A stretch of DNA of 64,000 nt from JAUIIK01 sp041390865 (GCA_041390865.1 JAWKPC010000003.1:1-64000); one strand, 5' to 3'. Shown: positions 17,778-26,757, numbered from the stretch's first letter. Notes: generated by a model from the letters alone, not told the origin. A program made the numbers and translations.

Positions 17778-18512
17778 ATGTCGCTCGATTTCACAGCCTT
17801 TGACGTTCTGACGTTCGACTGCTACGGAACCCTTATTGACTGGGAGACGGGCATCGTCAATGCGATGCGTCCGATCCTCGAGCATCACGACATCCTGCGT
17901 TCCGACGAGGAGATCCTGACGATCTTCAGCGAATCGGAATCCATCGCCCAGCAACTGCCGTACAAGACCTATGAAGAGGTGCTGGCAGAGGTCGCGGACC
18001 GCTTTGGCGAACGGCTCGACTTTGAACCAACAGCCGAAGAGCGGATTCGCTTCTCGCGGTCGGTCGCGGACTGGCCCGCGTTCCGGGACTCGACCAGCGG
18101 TCTGAGAACACTCGGCGAGCACTACGATCTCGTGATCCTTTCCAACGTCGACGACGACCTCTTCAACGCGTCCGCCGAGAAACTCGATGTCGAGTTCGCG
18201 GACGTCATCACCGCGCAGCAGGTCGGGAGCTACAAGCCCAATCTTCGCAATTTCGAGGTACTGCTCGATCGGCTCAACAAGCCGAAGGACAGGATTCTCC
18301 ATGTCGCCCAGAGCCTTTTCCACGATATAGCGCCGGCGAACGAGATCGGCCTGCACAGTATCTGGGTCAATCGACGGCATGGCCGTGGAGGGACCGGCGC
18401 GACGCCGCCCCAGCACGCTACGCCGGACCTGGAAGTTCCGGACCTCGCAACACTGGCGAGCATGGTGACGGAAGCATTCGGAGACAACGCTCCGTCGCAC
18501 GCTTCGCCTTAG
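17778..18512 (+). CDS. HAD-superfamily hydrolase, haloacid dehalogenase type II-like
   Basis: The 244 residues begin with the HAD motif I FDCYGTLIDWE (nucleophile and acid Asp), followed by a helical cap, motif II VILSNVDDD, motif III Lys in VGSYKPN, and motif IV near FHDIAPANEIG. The closest recalled group is 2-haloalkanoate dehalogenase or 2-haloacid halidohydrolase-like proteins. Many of these are general phosphatases, so the substrate is open. It lies 32 bases after the P1 peptidase on the same strand. Confidence 0.88.
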   Translation: MSLDFTAFDVLTFDCYGTLIDWETGIVNAMRPILEHHDILRSDEEILTIFSESESIAQQLPYKTYEEVLAEVADRFGERLDFEPTAEERIRFSRSVADWPAFRDSTSGLRTLGEHYDLVILSNVDDDLFNASAEKLDVEFADVITAQQVGSYKPNLRNFEVLLDRLNKPKDRILHVAQSLFHDIAPANEIGLHSIWVNRRHGRGGTGATPPQHATPDLEVPDLATLASMVTEAFGDNAPSHASP

Positions 18513-18567
18513 ATCCTCCGACTGAACCGACGAAAGATCGCGCATGGATAAACAGGAGGTAGATCCA

Positions 18568-19752
18568 ATGCCAAGAGAAGCGAGCGAAAACCGCGAAAAT
18601 GGCTGGGATCTCGAGACGCTGCTCATTCACGGCTGGCTCGAACCGGACAGGTCAACCGGGGCAATCGTGCCGCCGATCCATCCGAGCTCGACATTCTTGC
18701 GCCGGCAAATCGACGACGACGCGCCGTACCGCTACGCGCGCGGAGCCAATCCGACACGCCACGCAGTCGAGGAAATCCTGGCCGGACTCGAACACGGCGT
18801 CGCTGCCTCGGCGTTCAGCTCTGGGATGGCCGCGGTTAGCGCTGTCCTGCAGCTTCTCTCTTCCGGCGACCACGCAATCGTCGGTTACGACTGCTACCTG
18901 AGCACCTACAACTTCTTCGCCAACGATCTCCCCCGATACGGCATCGAATCCGATCTGGTCGACCTCACGGATATCGAAGCGGTCGAGGCTGCAGTGAAAT
19001 CGAACACGCGGATGATCTGGATCGAGACGCCGACCAACCCGTTGCTCGATATCGTCGACCTCTCGGCTATTGCCGAGATTGCACGGGGAATCGGCGCGGT
19101 TACCGTCGTCGACAACACCTTTGCGTCCCCATACTGCCAGAACCCGATCGACTTCGGGATTGACCTCGTTGTCCACAGCACGACAAAGTATCTCGGCGGA
19201 CATAGCGATCTCCTCGGTGGCGCGGTAGTCTCGAATAGCCGCGATCTAGCCGAACGCATCACCGACCGCCAGTACTATCTCGGCGCCGTGCCGAGCCCTT
19301 TCGATTGCTGGCTCCTGATGCGCGGCATCCGGACTCTTGGCGTCCGGATGCGCCAGCACATGGAGAATGCTCAGGCTATTTCCGAATGGCTGCAAACACA
19401 CCCGCGCGTGACGAGAGTTCTGTATCCGGGCCTGCCCGACCATCCAGGTCACGATCTGGCGACGCGACAGATGACCGGCGGCTTCAGCGGAATGGTGTCG
19501 TTCGAGGTATCGGGCGGATCGGCTGCAGCGCGACAGGTGTCCGAAAAGACATCCGTCTTCAAGCTAGCGACCAGCCTCGGCGGTGTCGAGTCGTTGATAT
19601 TCCCGCCAACTGCATGGCTGGAGACCGATCAGGAGCTGATGTCGCAGATCCCAGGATCGCCCTGGGCGCAGAACCCCGGCCTGATCAGGTTGTCCGTTGG
19701 GATCGAGTCGACCAGAGACCTGATCGAGGATCTGGAGCAAGCGCTCGGCTGA
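18568..19752 (+). CDS. Cys/Met-metabolism PLP-dependent enzyme (cystathionine gamma-synthase/lyase-like)
   Basis: The 394 residues belong to the trans-sulfuration enzyme family. PLP-binding blocks are visible: SSGMAAVSAVL, TNPLLDIVDL, VVDNTFASPY and the Schiff-base Lys207 in HSTTKYLGGHSD. The C-terminal block SLGGVESLIFPP is also typical. Cystathionine gamma-synthase, gamma- or beta-lyase and methionine gamma-lyase cannot be told apart here. The ATG at 18568 was chosen because AGGAGGT lies seven bases before it; an ATG at 18544 precedes that ribosome site and is unlikely. Confidence 0.92.
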   Translation: MPREASENRENGWDLETLLIHGWLEPDRSTGAIVPPIHPSSTFLRRQIDDDAPYRYARGANPTRHAVEEILAGLEHGVAASAFSSGMAAVSAVLQLLSSGDHAIVGYDCYLSTYNFFANDLPRYGIESDLVDLTDIEAVEAAVKSNTRMIWIETPTNPLLDIVDLSAIAEIARGIGAVTVVDNTFASPYCQNPIDFGIDLVVHSTTKYLGGHSDLLGGAVVSNSRDLAERITDRQYYLGAVPSPFDCWLLMRGIRTLGVRMRQHMENAQAISEWLQTHPRVTRVLYPGLPDHPGHDLATRQMTGGFSGMVSFEVSGGSAAARQVSEKTSVFKLATSLGGVESLIFPPTAWLETDQELMSQIPGSPWAQNPGLIRLSVGIESTRDLIEDLEQALG

Positions 19753-20043
19753 TATCCGTCCGGGAAATGCACTGACGTTAGGCATACTGGGACGCCCGGA
19801 GTGAGCGCAGTGCCCCGTCCATATGTGTTCGAAGCGCTGCCAATAATCGGGCTCCGTCGATTCCGAAACGCTTTGCCGCGCCTCTTCATTGACGGCATGG
19901 AGTATGCAGGAGGCTGCGGCAGGAAATCATCATCCCGAGCCTACGAATGGATTTGCGTCCGCCAGAATGGGCAGCCGGGAGCATCGAACCAGTTGATTAT
20001 GACAAACCAGCTTCGATCTCAGGCATCTTCCGAATGTAAATGC
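19753..20043. other. Intergenic stretch with no supported gene
   Basis: This lies between the PLP enzyme (plus) and the rpsI terminator (minus). A 102-codon plus frame starting GTG at 19801 runs through the terminator hairpin into rpsI, has no family resemblance and is not called. No tRNA or repeat was recognised. Confidence 0.6.
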
Positions 20044-20076
20044 AAAAAGCGCCACCGGAAATCCGGCGGCGCTTTT
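20044..20076. terminator. Bidirectional intrinsic terminator after rpsI
   Basis: The hairpin AAAAGCGCC-x-CCGG, loop AAAT, CCGG-x-GGCGCTTTT ends in T5 on the minus strand and T4 on the plus strand. It lies 15 bases past the rpsI stop and would end the ribosomal supercluster as well as the convergent PLP-enzyme transcript. Confidence 0.9.
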
Positions 20077-20090
20077 CGGTGTTCGGTAGT

Positions 20091-20495
20091 TTACCGCTTG
20101 GTGTACTGAGGAGCCTTGCGTGCCCGCTTGAGGCCCGGCTTCTTGCGTTCCTTGACCCGCGCGTCGCGAGTCAGCAAACCGGCTCGCTTGAGCACGGGTC
20201 GCAGCTCGTCGTCGGCGACGCTCAGCGCGCGTGCGATGCCGTGGCGAACGGCGCTCGCCTGCCCGCTGACACCGCCGCCTTTGACGTTCACGATCACGTT
20301 GTACTGGCTCATCGTGTTCGTCAGGCGAAGCGGCTGGGCGATCATGGCCTGATGCTGAATTCGGCCACCAAAATAGTCGGTCGCCGGCTTCCCGTTAACC
20401 GTGATCTCGCCCCCGCCAGGATAGAGCCTGACGCGCGCGACTGCCGACTTGCGGCGCCCGTTTGCGTAGAAATATCTTGTAGTGCCCTGACTCAA
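20091..20495 (-). CDS. rpsI: 30S ribosomal protein uS9
   Basis: uS9 sits in the head of the 30S subunit, and its C-terminal tail reaches the P-site tRNA. The 134 residues start with the typical YFYANGRRKSAVARVRLYPG and end in QYTKR, close to the usual Q-Y-S/T-K-R tail. It follows rplM by 33 bases and is the last gene before the bidirectional terminator. Confidence 0.98.
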   Translation of the reverse strand: MSQGTTRYFYANGRRKSAVARVRLYPGGGEITVNGKPATDYFGGRIQHQAMIAQPLRLTNTMSQYNVIVNVKGGGVSGQASAVRHGIARALSVADDELRPVLKRAGLLTRDARVKERKKPGLKRARKAPQYTKR

Positions 20496-20528
20496 TTTCG
20501 ACTCCCGTTCCCGAGCGTTGGATACTGG

Positions 20529-20966
20529 CTAGCTGATCTCAAGCTTCGTCGGCTGCTGTCCTGTATGAGGATGGTCCGGACCGGCATAGACCCGCAATTT
20601 CCGCATCATCCGCTTACCGAGCGCATTCTTCGGGACCATCCCCCGAACGGCCGTGTGGATAACACGCTCCGGATGCCGGTCGATCATCTCATCGAATGAG
20701 AGCGACCGGAGTCCTCCCGGATACCTGCTGTGCCGGTAGTACATCTTCTGCCGGTTCTTGCCGCCGGACACCTGAACCTTTTCCGCGTTCACGACGACCA
20801 CATAATCGCCGGCATCGAGGTGCGGCGTAAACTCCGGCTTGTGCTTGCCGCGCAGAATCGACGCAACCTGTGTCGAGAGCCGACCGAGGATCGCATCCTC
20901 CGCGTCGACGACATACCAGGTGCGTTCGATCTCCGATTCTTTCGGTACGTAAGTCTTTACTGCCAT
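20529..20966 (-). CDS. rplM: 50S ribosomal protein uL13
   Basis: uL13 is an early 50S assembly protein. The 145 residues include WYVVDAEDAILGRLST, YVVVVNAEKV and VRGMVPKNALGKRM, all family blocks. The ATG at 20966 gives the standard N-terminus MAVKTY; the open frame continues upstream into truA but without family similarity. It sits 13 bases after truA. Confidence 0.98.
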   Translation of the reverse strand: MAVKTYVPKESEIERTWYVVDAEDAILGRLSTQVASILRGKHKPEFTPHLDAGDYVVVVNAEKVQVSGGKNRQKMYYRHSRYPGGLRSLSFDEMIDRHPERVIHTAVRGMVPKNALGKRMMRKLRVYAGPDHPHTGQQPTKLEIS

Positions 20967-20979
20967 GATGATCCCAGCC

Positions 20980-21792
20980 TCAGCCCGTATTCCCTGTATG
21001 AGTGTCCGAATCTCCAGCGTACTCCACATGCCACAGGAACAATCCATGCGGAGGAGCCGGCGGGCCGAGCAGGCGCCTATCACCGGACACAAGGAGATAT
21101 TCTATCCATTCCGGCGATTTATTGCCACTGCCGACCTCGACAAGAGCACTTACGATGTTTCGCACCATTTGCGGCAAAAATCCATTTGCCCTGACCCGCA
21201 GCTCGTAAATTCCTGCACCGGTTCGGGTTGGAAAAAAGTCGCACTGCAGCGGTCGCCAATCGCAATCGAACAGGTGTCGACGTAGCTCCGAGCGACTGAG
21301 AGCTCTGCTTTTACCCGAGCTCGCGAAGCTGCCGAAGCTGTGAGTGCCGAGCAGCTTGCTGGACGCCTCCGCCATCAGACCCGTATCCAGTTCCCCTTCC
21401 CGGGCCCAAGCGAGCCGGCCGAGCGACGGAGGAACGTCCCGACTCGTCACCAGCCTATAGCGGTACTCGCGGCTCAGCGCGTCGAAGCGCGCGCTGAAAT
21501 CCGGATCGGCCGCTTCGCAGCGCAGCACCCTTACGTCGGATGGTAGGACGCTGTTCAACCCGTGAGACAGGCGCCGCAGTTCCCGTTCCCAGACGACATC
21601 ACACGATACGACCTGTCCAAACGCGTGCACGCCTGCGTCCGTTCGGCCGGCAAACGTCGTCCGGCCTCCGTAGGCGCGGATCTTCCCGAGCGCGCACTCC
21701 AGCGTCTCCTGGATAGTTGGAACGCCGGGCTGGATCTGTGAACCCCGGTACGCCGTTCCGTCGTAGGAGAGAACGAGGCGCACGCGTTGCAC
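20980..21792 (-). CDS. truA: tRNA pseudouridine(38-40) synthase TruA
   Basis: TruA converts uridines 38-40 in the anticodon stem to pseudouridine. The 270 residues contain the catalytic Asp52 in AGRTDAGVHAFGQ, the tRNA-binding RFDALSREYRYR block and the C-terminal RANGFLPQMVRNIV segment. Its place between rplQ and rplM matches the common rplQ-truA-rplM-rpsI order of several bacterial phyla. Confidence 0.96.
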   Translation of the reverse strand: MQRVRLVLSYDGTAYRGSQIQPGVPTIQETLECALGKIRAYGGRTTFAGRTDAGVHAFGQVVSCDVVWERELRRLSHGLNSVLPSDVRVLRCEAADPDFSARFDALSREYRYRLVTSRDVPPSLGRLAWAREGELDTGLMAEASSKLLGTHSFGSFASSGKSRALSRSELRRHLFDCDWRPLQCDFFPTRTGAGIYELRVRANGFLPQMVRNIVSALVEVGSGNKSPEWIEYLLVSGDRRLLGPPAPPHGLFLWHVEYAGDSDTHTGNTG

Positions 21793-21810
21793 TGCAGGGG
21801 CGGACAGCTG

Positions 21811-22164
21811 CTATTCGACGAATTCGATCAGAGCCATCGGCGCGGAATCACCCCGGCGGCGTCCGATCTTATAGATCCGGGTGTAACCGCCGTTCTGATC
21901 CTCGAACCGCGGCCCGATGACCTCGAACAGCTTGCTTGTGGCGGCTTCGCTACCGACCCGAGATTGGACCAACCGGCGGTGGTGATCGGTATCTTCACGC
22001 GCCATGCTGACCAGCTTCTCCACCATCGGACGGATGTTCTTGGCCTTCGCTTCTGTCGTTGTGATGCGCTCGTTGAGAATGAGCGACGAAGCGAGACCGC
22101 GAAAAAGAGCTTTCCGCTGGTTTGTGTTGCGGCCGAACTTGCGGCCCGCCTTGCGATGTCTCAC
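21811..22164 (-). CDS. rplQ: 50S ribosomal protein bL17
   Basis: The 117 residues begin MRHRKAGRKFGRNTNQRKAL and include the ERITTTEAKAKN block of bL17, which lies near the peptide exit tunnel. It follows rpoA by 38 bases, the standard alpha-operon arrangement. Confidence 0.98.
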   Translation of the reverse strand: MRHRKAGRKFGRNTNQRKALFRGLASSLILNERITTTEAKAKNIRPMVEKLVSMAREDTDHHRRLVQSRVGSEAATSKLFEVIGPRFEDQNGGYTRIYKIGRRRGDSAPMALIEFVE

Positions 22165-22202
22165 CCTGAACTCCCTGCACCCTGGTTAATGGACGGTCGG
22201 AA

Positions 22203-23168
22203 CTAACCGACCTTCTCTTCCGCTAGTTCGCTCATCCCCATCAGAGGAGACGGGATATCGTACCCGTGCTCCGTCAAGGATTCGAGCAGTTCGGTCAACG
22301 ACTGCGGTCCGAAGTTTCGGATCGCAAGAAGCTGATCCTGATCCATGAGAAGTACCTGGCCAACCTGCTCGATCTGGCGGCTACGCAGCGCGTTCAGGAC
22401 GCGAGGCGACAGTCCAAGATCGGCGAGCGGCTTGGTTTCTATTTCGGCCGGAATGAGGCTGTCTTCTTCCTCTTCTTCTTCCGGCTCCGTGGTGAATCCA
22501 GCGATCATCTGGGCGTGCTCAACGAGAATCCGGGCCGACTCCGAGAGCGCATCCGCGGCCTCGATCGTCCCGTCCGTCTGGATCTCGATAATCAGCCGGT
22601 CGTAATCCGTCTGACCACCGACGCGCGTCTGCTCGACGACGTAATTGACCTTCTCGATCGGCGTAAATATCGCGTCGATCGGGATCTCCCCGATGGCGAA
22701 CACTTCCTGCGCCTCGGCAGGCATGTATCCGCGGCCCGACTGGACGATGAGATCGAGTTCAATCTCGGTATCATCGCCATCAAGCGTCGCGATTTTAAGC
22801 TCCGGATTGACGACCTCGAGCTCGGCGGGCCACTCGATATCGCCGGCTGTGACGACGCCGGTGCCCTTCTTATAGAGATGGGCCCGGTGCTCCTTGATCG
22901 ATCCCGTCGACTGGATCCGCACGCGCTTCAGGTTCAAGACGATCTCGGTGACGTCCTCGCGGACGCCGTCGATCGTCGAGAATTCGTGCCAGACGTTCGC
23001 AATGCGAGCACGTACGATTGCCGCGCCGGGTAGAGAACGAAGAAGAATTCTGCGCAGCGCGTGACCGAGCGTCAGCCCGTAGCCGCGCTCGAGAGGTTCG
23101 ATAGTGAACCGCCCGTAATTGTGTCCTGCGAGCGTCAGATCAACTGATGGTTGTGTTAGTTCCTGCAA
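22203..23168 (-). CDS. rpoA: RNA polymerase alpha subunit
   Basis: Alpha dimerises to nucleate RNA polymerase, and its C-terminal domain contacts UP elements and activators. The 321 residues show the N-terminal dimer domain (GYGLTLGHALRRILLRSLPG), a flexible linker containing a run of six Glu near 237-242, and the helix-hairpin-helix C-terminal domain (LGLSPRVLNALRSRQI, RNFGPQSLTELLE). It lies between rpsD and rplQ. Confidence 0.98.
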   Translation of the reverse strand: MQELTQPSVDLTLAGHNYGRFTIEPLERGYGLTLGHALRRILLRSLPGAAIVRARIANVWHEFSTIDGVREDVTEIVLNLKRVRIQSTGSIKEHRAHLYKKGTGVVTAGDIEWPAELEVVNPELKIATLDGDDTEIELDLIVQSGRGYMPAEAQEVFAIGEIPIDAIFTPIEKVNYVVEQTRVGGQTDYDRLIIEIQTDGTIEAADALSESARILVEHAQMIAGFTTEPEEEEEEDSLIPAEIETKPLADLGLSPRVLNALRSRQIEQVGQVLLMDQDQLLAIRNFGPQSLTELLESLTEHGYDIPSPLMGMSELAEEKVG

Positions 23169-23256
23169 TGGGAATGCCCTCCCCTGGCGACCGAAATGCG
23201 GTGCAGCCCAGCCATCTGCCAGGCCACTTCACCGCTAAGAGAACGTTTCGATTGGG

Positions 23257-23892
23257 CTACTTGCTGTAAAACTCGACAACAAGCTGCTCATTGATCGGTG
23301 GTAGAACCATCTGGTCGCGACTCGGCGCCTGGAGAATCGTCGCACTGAAGTTCTCATCGTTGCGGGTAATCCATTCGGGCACATCGCGATGGCCGATTTC
23401 CTCGGCGAGAATCTTGAAATACTCTTTCTCCGCGCTCTGTGGCCGTACCGAAACAACGTCCCCGGCTTTGACCATCGCCGAAGGGATGTCCGTCTTTCGC
23501 CCGTTTACCATGATGTGTCCGTGGGTGACGAGCTGGCGTGCCTGTCTACGTGTTGAAGCGAAGCCAATCCGGTAGACAGCGTTGTCGAGCCGCATCTCGA
23601 GAACGCGAAGCAGGTTCTCGCCGGTGACGCCTTCCATTCGGGACGCAACGTCGAAGTGGCGCCGGAACTGCTTTTCGAGCACCCCGTAGAGCCATCGCAC
23701 TTTCTGCTTCTCGCGAAGCTGGATGCCGTACTCGGACGGGCGACGGCGACGGCGATCGCCATGCTGCCCGGGCGGATTCAGCCGGTTCTGCCGGCCGCCC
23801 CCACGCTTTGAAAAATGACGCTCCGACTTCTCGTCCAGAGGCACTCCGGCGCGCCTGCTCTGCCGGACACTTGGTCCTCTATATCTCGCCAT
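23257..23892 (-). CDS. rpsD: 30S ribosomal protein uS4
   Basis: uS4 nucleates 30S assembly. The 211 residues carry the S4 RNA-binding domain (MRLDNAVYRIGFASTRRQARQLVTHGHIMVNG). The N-terminus has no cysteines, so this is the zinc-free form, in contrast to the zinc-binding uS14, uL24 and bL36 encoded nearby. The frame is intact. Confidence 0.98.
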   Translation of the reverse strand: MARYRGPSVRQSRRAGVPLDEKSERHFSKRGGGRQNRLNPPGQHGDRRRRRPSEYGIQLREKQKVRWLYGVLEKQFRRHFDVASRMEGVTGENLLRVLEMRLDNAVYRIGFASTRRQARQLVTHGHIMVNGRKTDIPSAMVKAGDVVSVRPQSAEKEYFKILAEEIGHRDVPEWITRNDENFSATILQAPSRDQMVLPPINEQLVVEFYSK

Positions 23893-23975
23893 GGATTATT
23901 CCGGTTCTCCCCACTGAACATTACTCACGGTGCGAACACCCGCGTTCACACATCTCACGTGCATCGAATATGAAA

Positions 23976-24380
23976 CTAGTTGCGCCGCCGCTTCCGCGGT
24001 CGACAGCCGTTGTGTGGAATCGGCGTTCGGTCGGCGATCGACGAGATCTGGAGTCCGCTTGCGGCAAGCGCGCGGATGGCCATCTCCCGGCCAGCGCCCG
24101 GACCGGTGACGATGACTTCGATGTCCCGCATACCGTGCTCCATCGCCTTGCGCGCGGCGCTTTCCGCGGTGACCTGTGCGGCGTAGGGCGTGCTCTTGCG
24201 GGAACCGCGGAATCCGGAACCGCCGGCGCTAGCCCAGGAAACGGCATTGCCTTGCGGATCGGTCATCGTAACGATCGTGTTATTGAAAGTCGACCGAATA
24301 TAGGCCATCCCTCGCGGAATATTCTTCCTGTCGCGCCGTCGTACACGGGTGCGGCCGCGGCCTCGCCTGCGATCTGCCAT
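23976..24380 (-). CDS. rpsK: 30S ribosomal protein uS11
   Basis: uS11 forms part of the 30S platform at the E site. The 134 residues include the blocks YIRSTFNNTIVTMTDPQGN, ARKAMEHGMRDIEV and the basic tail TPIPHNGCRPRKRRR. It is followed by rpsD and preceded by rpsM as in most alpha operons. Confidence 0.98.
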   Translation of the reverse strand: MADRRRGRGRTRVRRRDRKNIPRGMAYIRSTFNNTIVTMTDPQGNAVSWASAGGSGFRGSRKSTPYAAQVTAESAARKAMEHGMRDIEVIVTGPGAGREMAIRALAASGLQISSIADRTPIPHNGCRPRKRRRN

Positions 24381-24479
24381 GCTGGTCTATTACCCTTCCC
24401 GGATCAGATAATCGTCGATGTTTCTCCGAAACCGCTCCAGCTGCAAAGAGCCGGAACAGACGGCCGGAGCTGATTTCTC

Positions 24480-24854
24480 CTAGGTGGCGCTTCGCCGCCG
24501 GCTCACCGTCCGCTTGGGGCCTCTGCGCGTGCGAGCGTTTGTTCGCGTGCGCTGTCCCCGGACAGGCATTCCGCGACGATGCCGGAGCCCGCGATAGCAT
24601 CCGATGTCCATCAATCGCTTGATGTTCATCTGGACTTCACGTCGAAGGTCTCCCTCGACGACGAGGTCACGCTCGATGACTTCTCGCAGGCGTGTTACTT
24701 CGGCGTCAGTCAGATCGCGGACCCGCGTGGTCGGATCGATACCGACCTGGTCGAGGATCTCCGCGGCGGTCGTGCGCCCGATTCCGTAGATGTATGTCAG
24801 GCTTACGTTGACCGTCTTTTCTCGTGGAATGTCAACGCCGGCGATTCGAGCCAT
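24480..24854 (-). CDS. rpsM: 30S ribosomal protein uS13
   Basis: uS13 bridges the 30S head to the 50S subunit. The 124 residues start MARIAGVDIPREK and carry the helix-hairpin-helix YGIGRTTAAEILDQ and the tail GQRTRTNARTRRG. A 99-base spacer with no recognised gene separates it from rpsK. Confidence 0.98.
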   Translation of the reverse strand: MARIAGVDIPREKTVNVSLTYIYGIGRTTAAEILDQVGIDPTTRVRDLTDAEVTRLREVIERDLVVEGDLRREVQMNIKRLMDIGCYRGLRHRRGMPVRGQRTRTNARTRRGPKRTVSRRRSAT

Positions 24855-24878
24855 GTGATCCTCTTCCCTACGTTGCCG

Positions 24879-24992
24879 CTAGCCCTGGCGCTGCTTATGT
24901 TTCGGGTTCACGCAAATGACCCGAACGACACCATGGCGCTTGATAATCTTGCACCGTTCACACCGGCGCTTAACAGATGCTGATACTTTCAT
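24879..24992 (-). CDS. rpmJ: 50S ribosomal protein bL36 (zinc-binding form)
   Basis: This 37-residue protein starts MKVSASVKRRCERCK. C11, C14, C27 and H32 form the expected zinc site, so it is the C+ form. It lies between infA and rpsM, its usual position, 24 bases before the rpsM start. Confidence 0.97.
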   Translation of the reverse strand: MKVSASVKRRCERCKIIKRHGVVRVICVNPKHKQRQG

Positions 24993-25047
24993 GCTTATGT
25001 CCCTTTACATCCGATGCGAAAACCGGGGAACGGTCAGCGTCTCGAAA

Positions 25048-25269
25048 CTAGGCTCGGAGACGATACGTGATCCGGCCGCGCGTCAAATCGTAGGGCGAAA
25101 GCTCCACGCGCACCATGTCTCCGGGCGAAATACGGATATAGTGCATTCGAAGCTTGCCCGAAATGTGCGCCAACACTTCATGGCCGTTATCCAACTCGAC
25201 GCGGAACATCGCGTTAGGCAGCGGCTCGGTTACTTTACCCTCGACTTCGATGACGTCTTTCTTGGCCAA
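25048..25269 (-). CDS. infA: Translation initiation factor IF-1
   Basis: IF-1 binds the 30S A site during initiation. The 73 residues form one OB fold with VIEVEGKVTEPLPNAMFRVEL and the RGRITYR end. It sits between map and rpmJ, as in many spc-alpha junctions. Confidence 0.98.
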   Translation of the reverse strand: MAKKDVIEVEGKVTEPLPNAMFRVELDNGHEVLAHISGKLRMHYIRISPGDMVRVELSPYDLTRGRITYRLRA

Positions 25270-25323
25270 ATACCCTCCGATACAAGACAGCCCAAATTAT
25301 GCGCCGAAGCGCATCACAGCCGC

Positions 25324-26091
25324 TTAGTATACCATCTCTTCAACGAATTGCGTGAGGAGCTCCGATTTACCATCTGTGATCAGCACCGTGTGCTCGTAAT
25401 GGGCCGCCGGTTTACCGTCCACGGTAACGACCGTCCAACCGTCTTCTAGCTCCTGCACTTCATGGTCGCCCAATGTCAGCATTGGCTCGATTGCGAGCGT
25501 CATTCCCGGCTGCAACCTGGCGCCCGTTCCACCCGTTCCGTAGTTCAGGACGGACGGATCCTCATGCATCCTTCTACCGACGCCGTGTCCGCCGTATCCA
25601 CGAACGATCCCGAATCCCGACTGTTCGATCGACGCCTGGATCGCGGCTGAGACGTCGCCGATGCGGTTTCCAACAACCGCCACTCCCACACCCGCCTCGA
25701 ACGCCCGCTTCGCCGCGTCGATCAACTCCTGGACATCGCTGTCGATCTCGCCAACCGGATAAGTCGCGGCTGCATCACCGTGGAAGCCATCGATGTACGC
25801 GCCAACGTCGATCGAGATGATGTCTCCAGACTTTAGACTGCGTTCGCTTGGGATGCCGTGGACGACCTCTTCGTTGACCGACGCACAGATCGCCGCCGGA
25901 TATCCGTGGTAGCCGAGAAATGACGGTGTGCCGCCGGCGTCGGCAATGATCTGCCTCGCTTCAGCATCCAGCTCGGCTGTTGTAATGCCGGGCTCGATCA
26001 ACTCAGCCATTCGTCGGTGAACCGCTGCGACGACCGCTCCGGCAACCCGCATGCGCTCGATATCCGAGGGGCTCTTAATCAGAATCGGCAT
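25324..26091 (-). CDS. map: Methionine aminopeptidase, type I
   Basis: The enzyme removes the N-terminal Met from new proteins. The 255 residues show the pita-bread fold and its metal ligands: Asp in ISIDVGAYIDGFHGDAA, His in YGGHGVGRRMHEDP, and Glu residues in MTLAIEPML and the final YEHTVLIT. The ATG at 26091 gives the typical IKSPSDIERMR start; TTG/ATG codons up to 24 bases upstream are possible. It overlaps the end of adk by 17 bases. Confidence 0.96.
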   Translation of the reverse strand: MPILIKSPSDIERMRVAGAVVAAVHRRMAELIEPGITTAELDAEARQIIADAGGTPSFLGYHGYPAAICASVNEEVVHGIPSERSLKSGDIISIDVGAYIDGFHGDAAATYPVGEIDSDVQELIDAAKRAFEAGVGVAVVGNRIGDVSAAIQASIEQSGFGIVRGYGGHGVGRRMHEDPSVLNYGTGGTGARLQPGMTLAIEPMLTLGDHEVQELEDGWTVVTVDGKPAAHYEHTVLITDGKSELLTQFVEEMVY

Positions 26092-26692
26092 CTGCCGGAG
26101 TCCCATCGTCCTCAAACAGCGGGGTTATCGCCTCGCGAATGTCGTGGCCGACGTCTTCAATGCTCTGGTCGCCGTCAATGTCCAGGACGATTCCTCGTTC
26201 GCGCCAGCGCTCGACGAGCGGCTGGGTTTCGGCGAAATAGATCGAAAGCCGGCGCTCCAGCGCTTCGGGAGTGTCGTCCGATCGGCCTTCTGTCGTGGCC
26301 CGGAGGGCGATTCGTTCCTTCAGTACCTCCATCGGTACGTCGATGTAGACGACAGCGACGAGCTCTTCACCGCGTTCCGCGATCGTGGCATCGAGCACGT
26401 CCGCTTGTGCAGCGTTCCGGGGATATCCGTCGAACAATGCGCCGACCGGATGCAGTTCTTCGGCCAGTTCGTCAAGCCGGGAGAAGAGCACCCTGGCAGT
26501 GAGATCGTCGGGCACCAGCGAACCGGCGTCCACATACGCCCGGACTTCGTTTGCCAGATCGGACTCCGTCTGCATCAGGGCCCGGAATATGTCACCGGTG
26601 GAGAGGTGGAGAAGGTTGAATCGGTCCGCAAGCAGCGTGGCCTGCGTGCCCTTCCCTGCTCCCTGCGGTCCTACGATCACTGCGTGCTTCAT
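26075..26692 (-). CDS. adk: Adenylate kinase
   Basis: Adenylate kinase balances ATP, ADP and AMP. The 205 residues begin with the P-loop GPQGAGKGTQA, followed by the AMP-binding LSTGDIFRA and GYPRNAAQADVL. The LID region is short and has no cysteines, so this is the short, zinc-free form. It follows secY by 104 bases, which include a perfect 14-bp inverted repeat, and overlaps map. Confidence 0.97.
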   Translation of the reverse strand: MKHAVIVGPQGAGKGTQATLLADRFNLLHLSTGDIFRALMQTESDLANEVRAYVDAGSLVPDDLTARVLFSRLDELAEELHPVGALFDGYPRNAAQADVLDATIAERGEELVAVVYIDVPMEVLKERIALRATTEGRSDDTPEALERRLSIYFAETQPLVERWRERGIVLDIDGDQSIEDVGHDIREAITPLFEDDGTPADADSD

Positions 26693-26724
26693 CAGTGCTC
26701 CAGCACTCTAGACCGCGCCGGGAA

Positions 26725-26757
26725 GGATACGAGAGGCAGACATTGCCTCTCGTATCC
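26725..26757. repeat. Perfect 14-bp inverted repeat between secY and adk
   Basis: GGATACGAGAGGCA (26725-26738) and its exact complement (26744-26757) flank the loop GACAT. On the transcribed minus strand no T-run follows, so it is not a standard intrinsic terminator. An RNA-processing or stability element is possible. Confidence 0.85.

Noticed and set aside
17742..18626. A 294-codon minus-strand frame opposite the HAD hydrolase
   Set aside because: It mirrors a clear HAD gene with all four motifs and shows no family pattern of its own.
19960..20010. tRNA-like GGTTCGA segment on the minus strand
   Set aside because: The flanking bases do not form a T-arm or acceptor stem, so no cloverleaf can be drawn.
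19801..20109. A 102-codon plus-strand ORF between the PLP enzyme and rpsI
   Set aside because: It reads through the bidirectional terminator and into the rpsI end, and its composition is not protein-like.
26725..26757. Intrinsic terminator of secY
   Set aside because: No T-run follows the stem on the minus strand, and adk-map-infA downstream need the same message.
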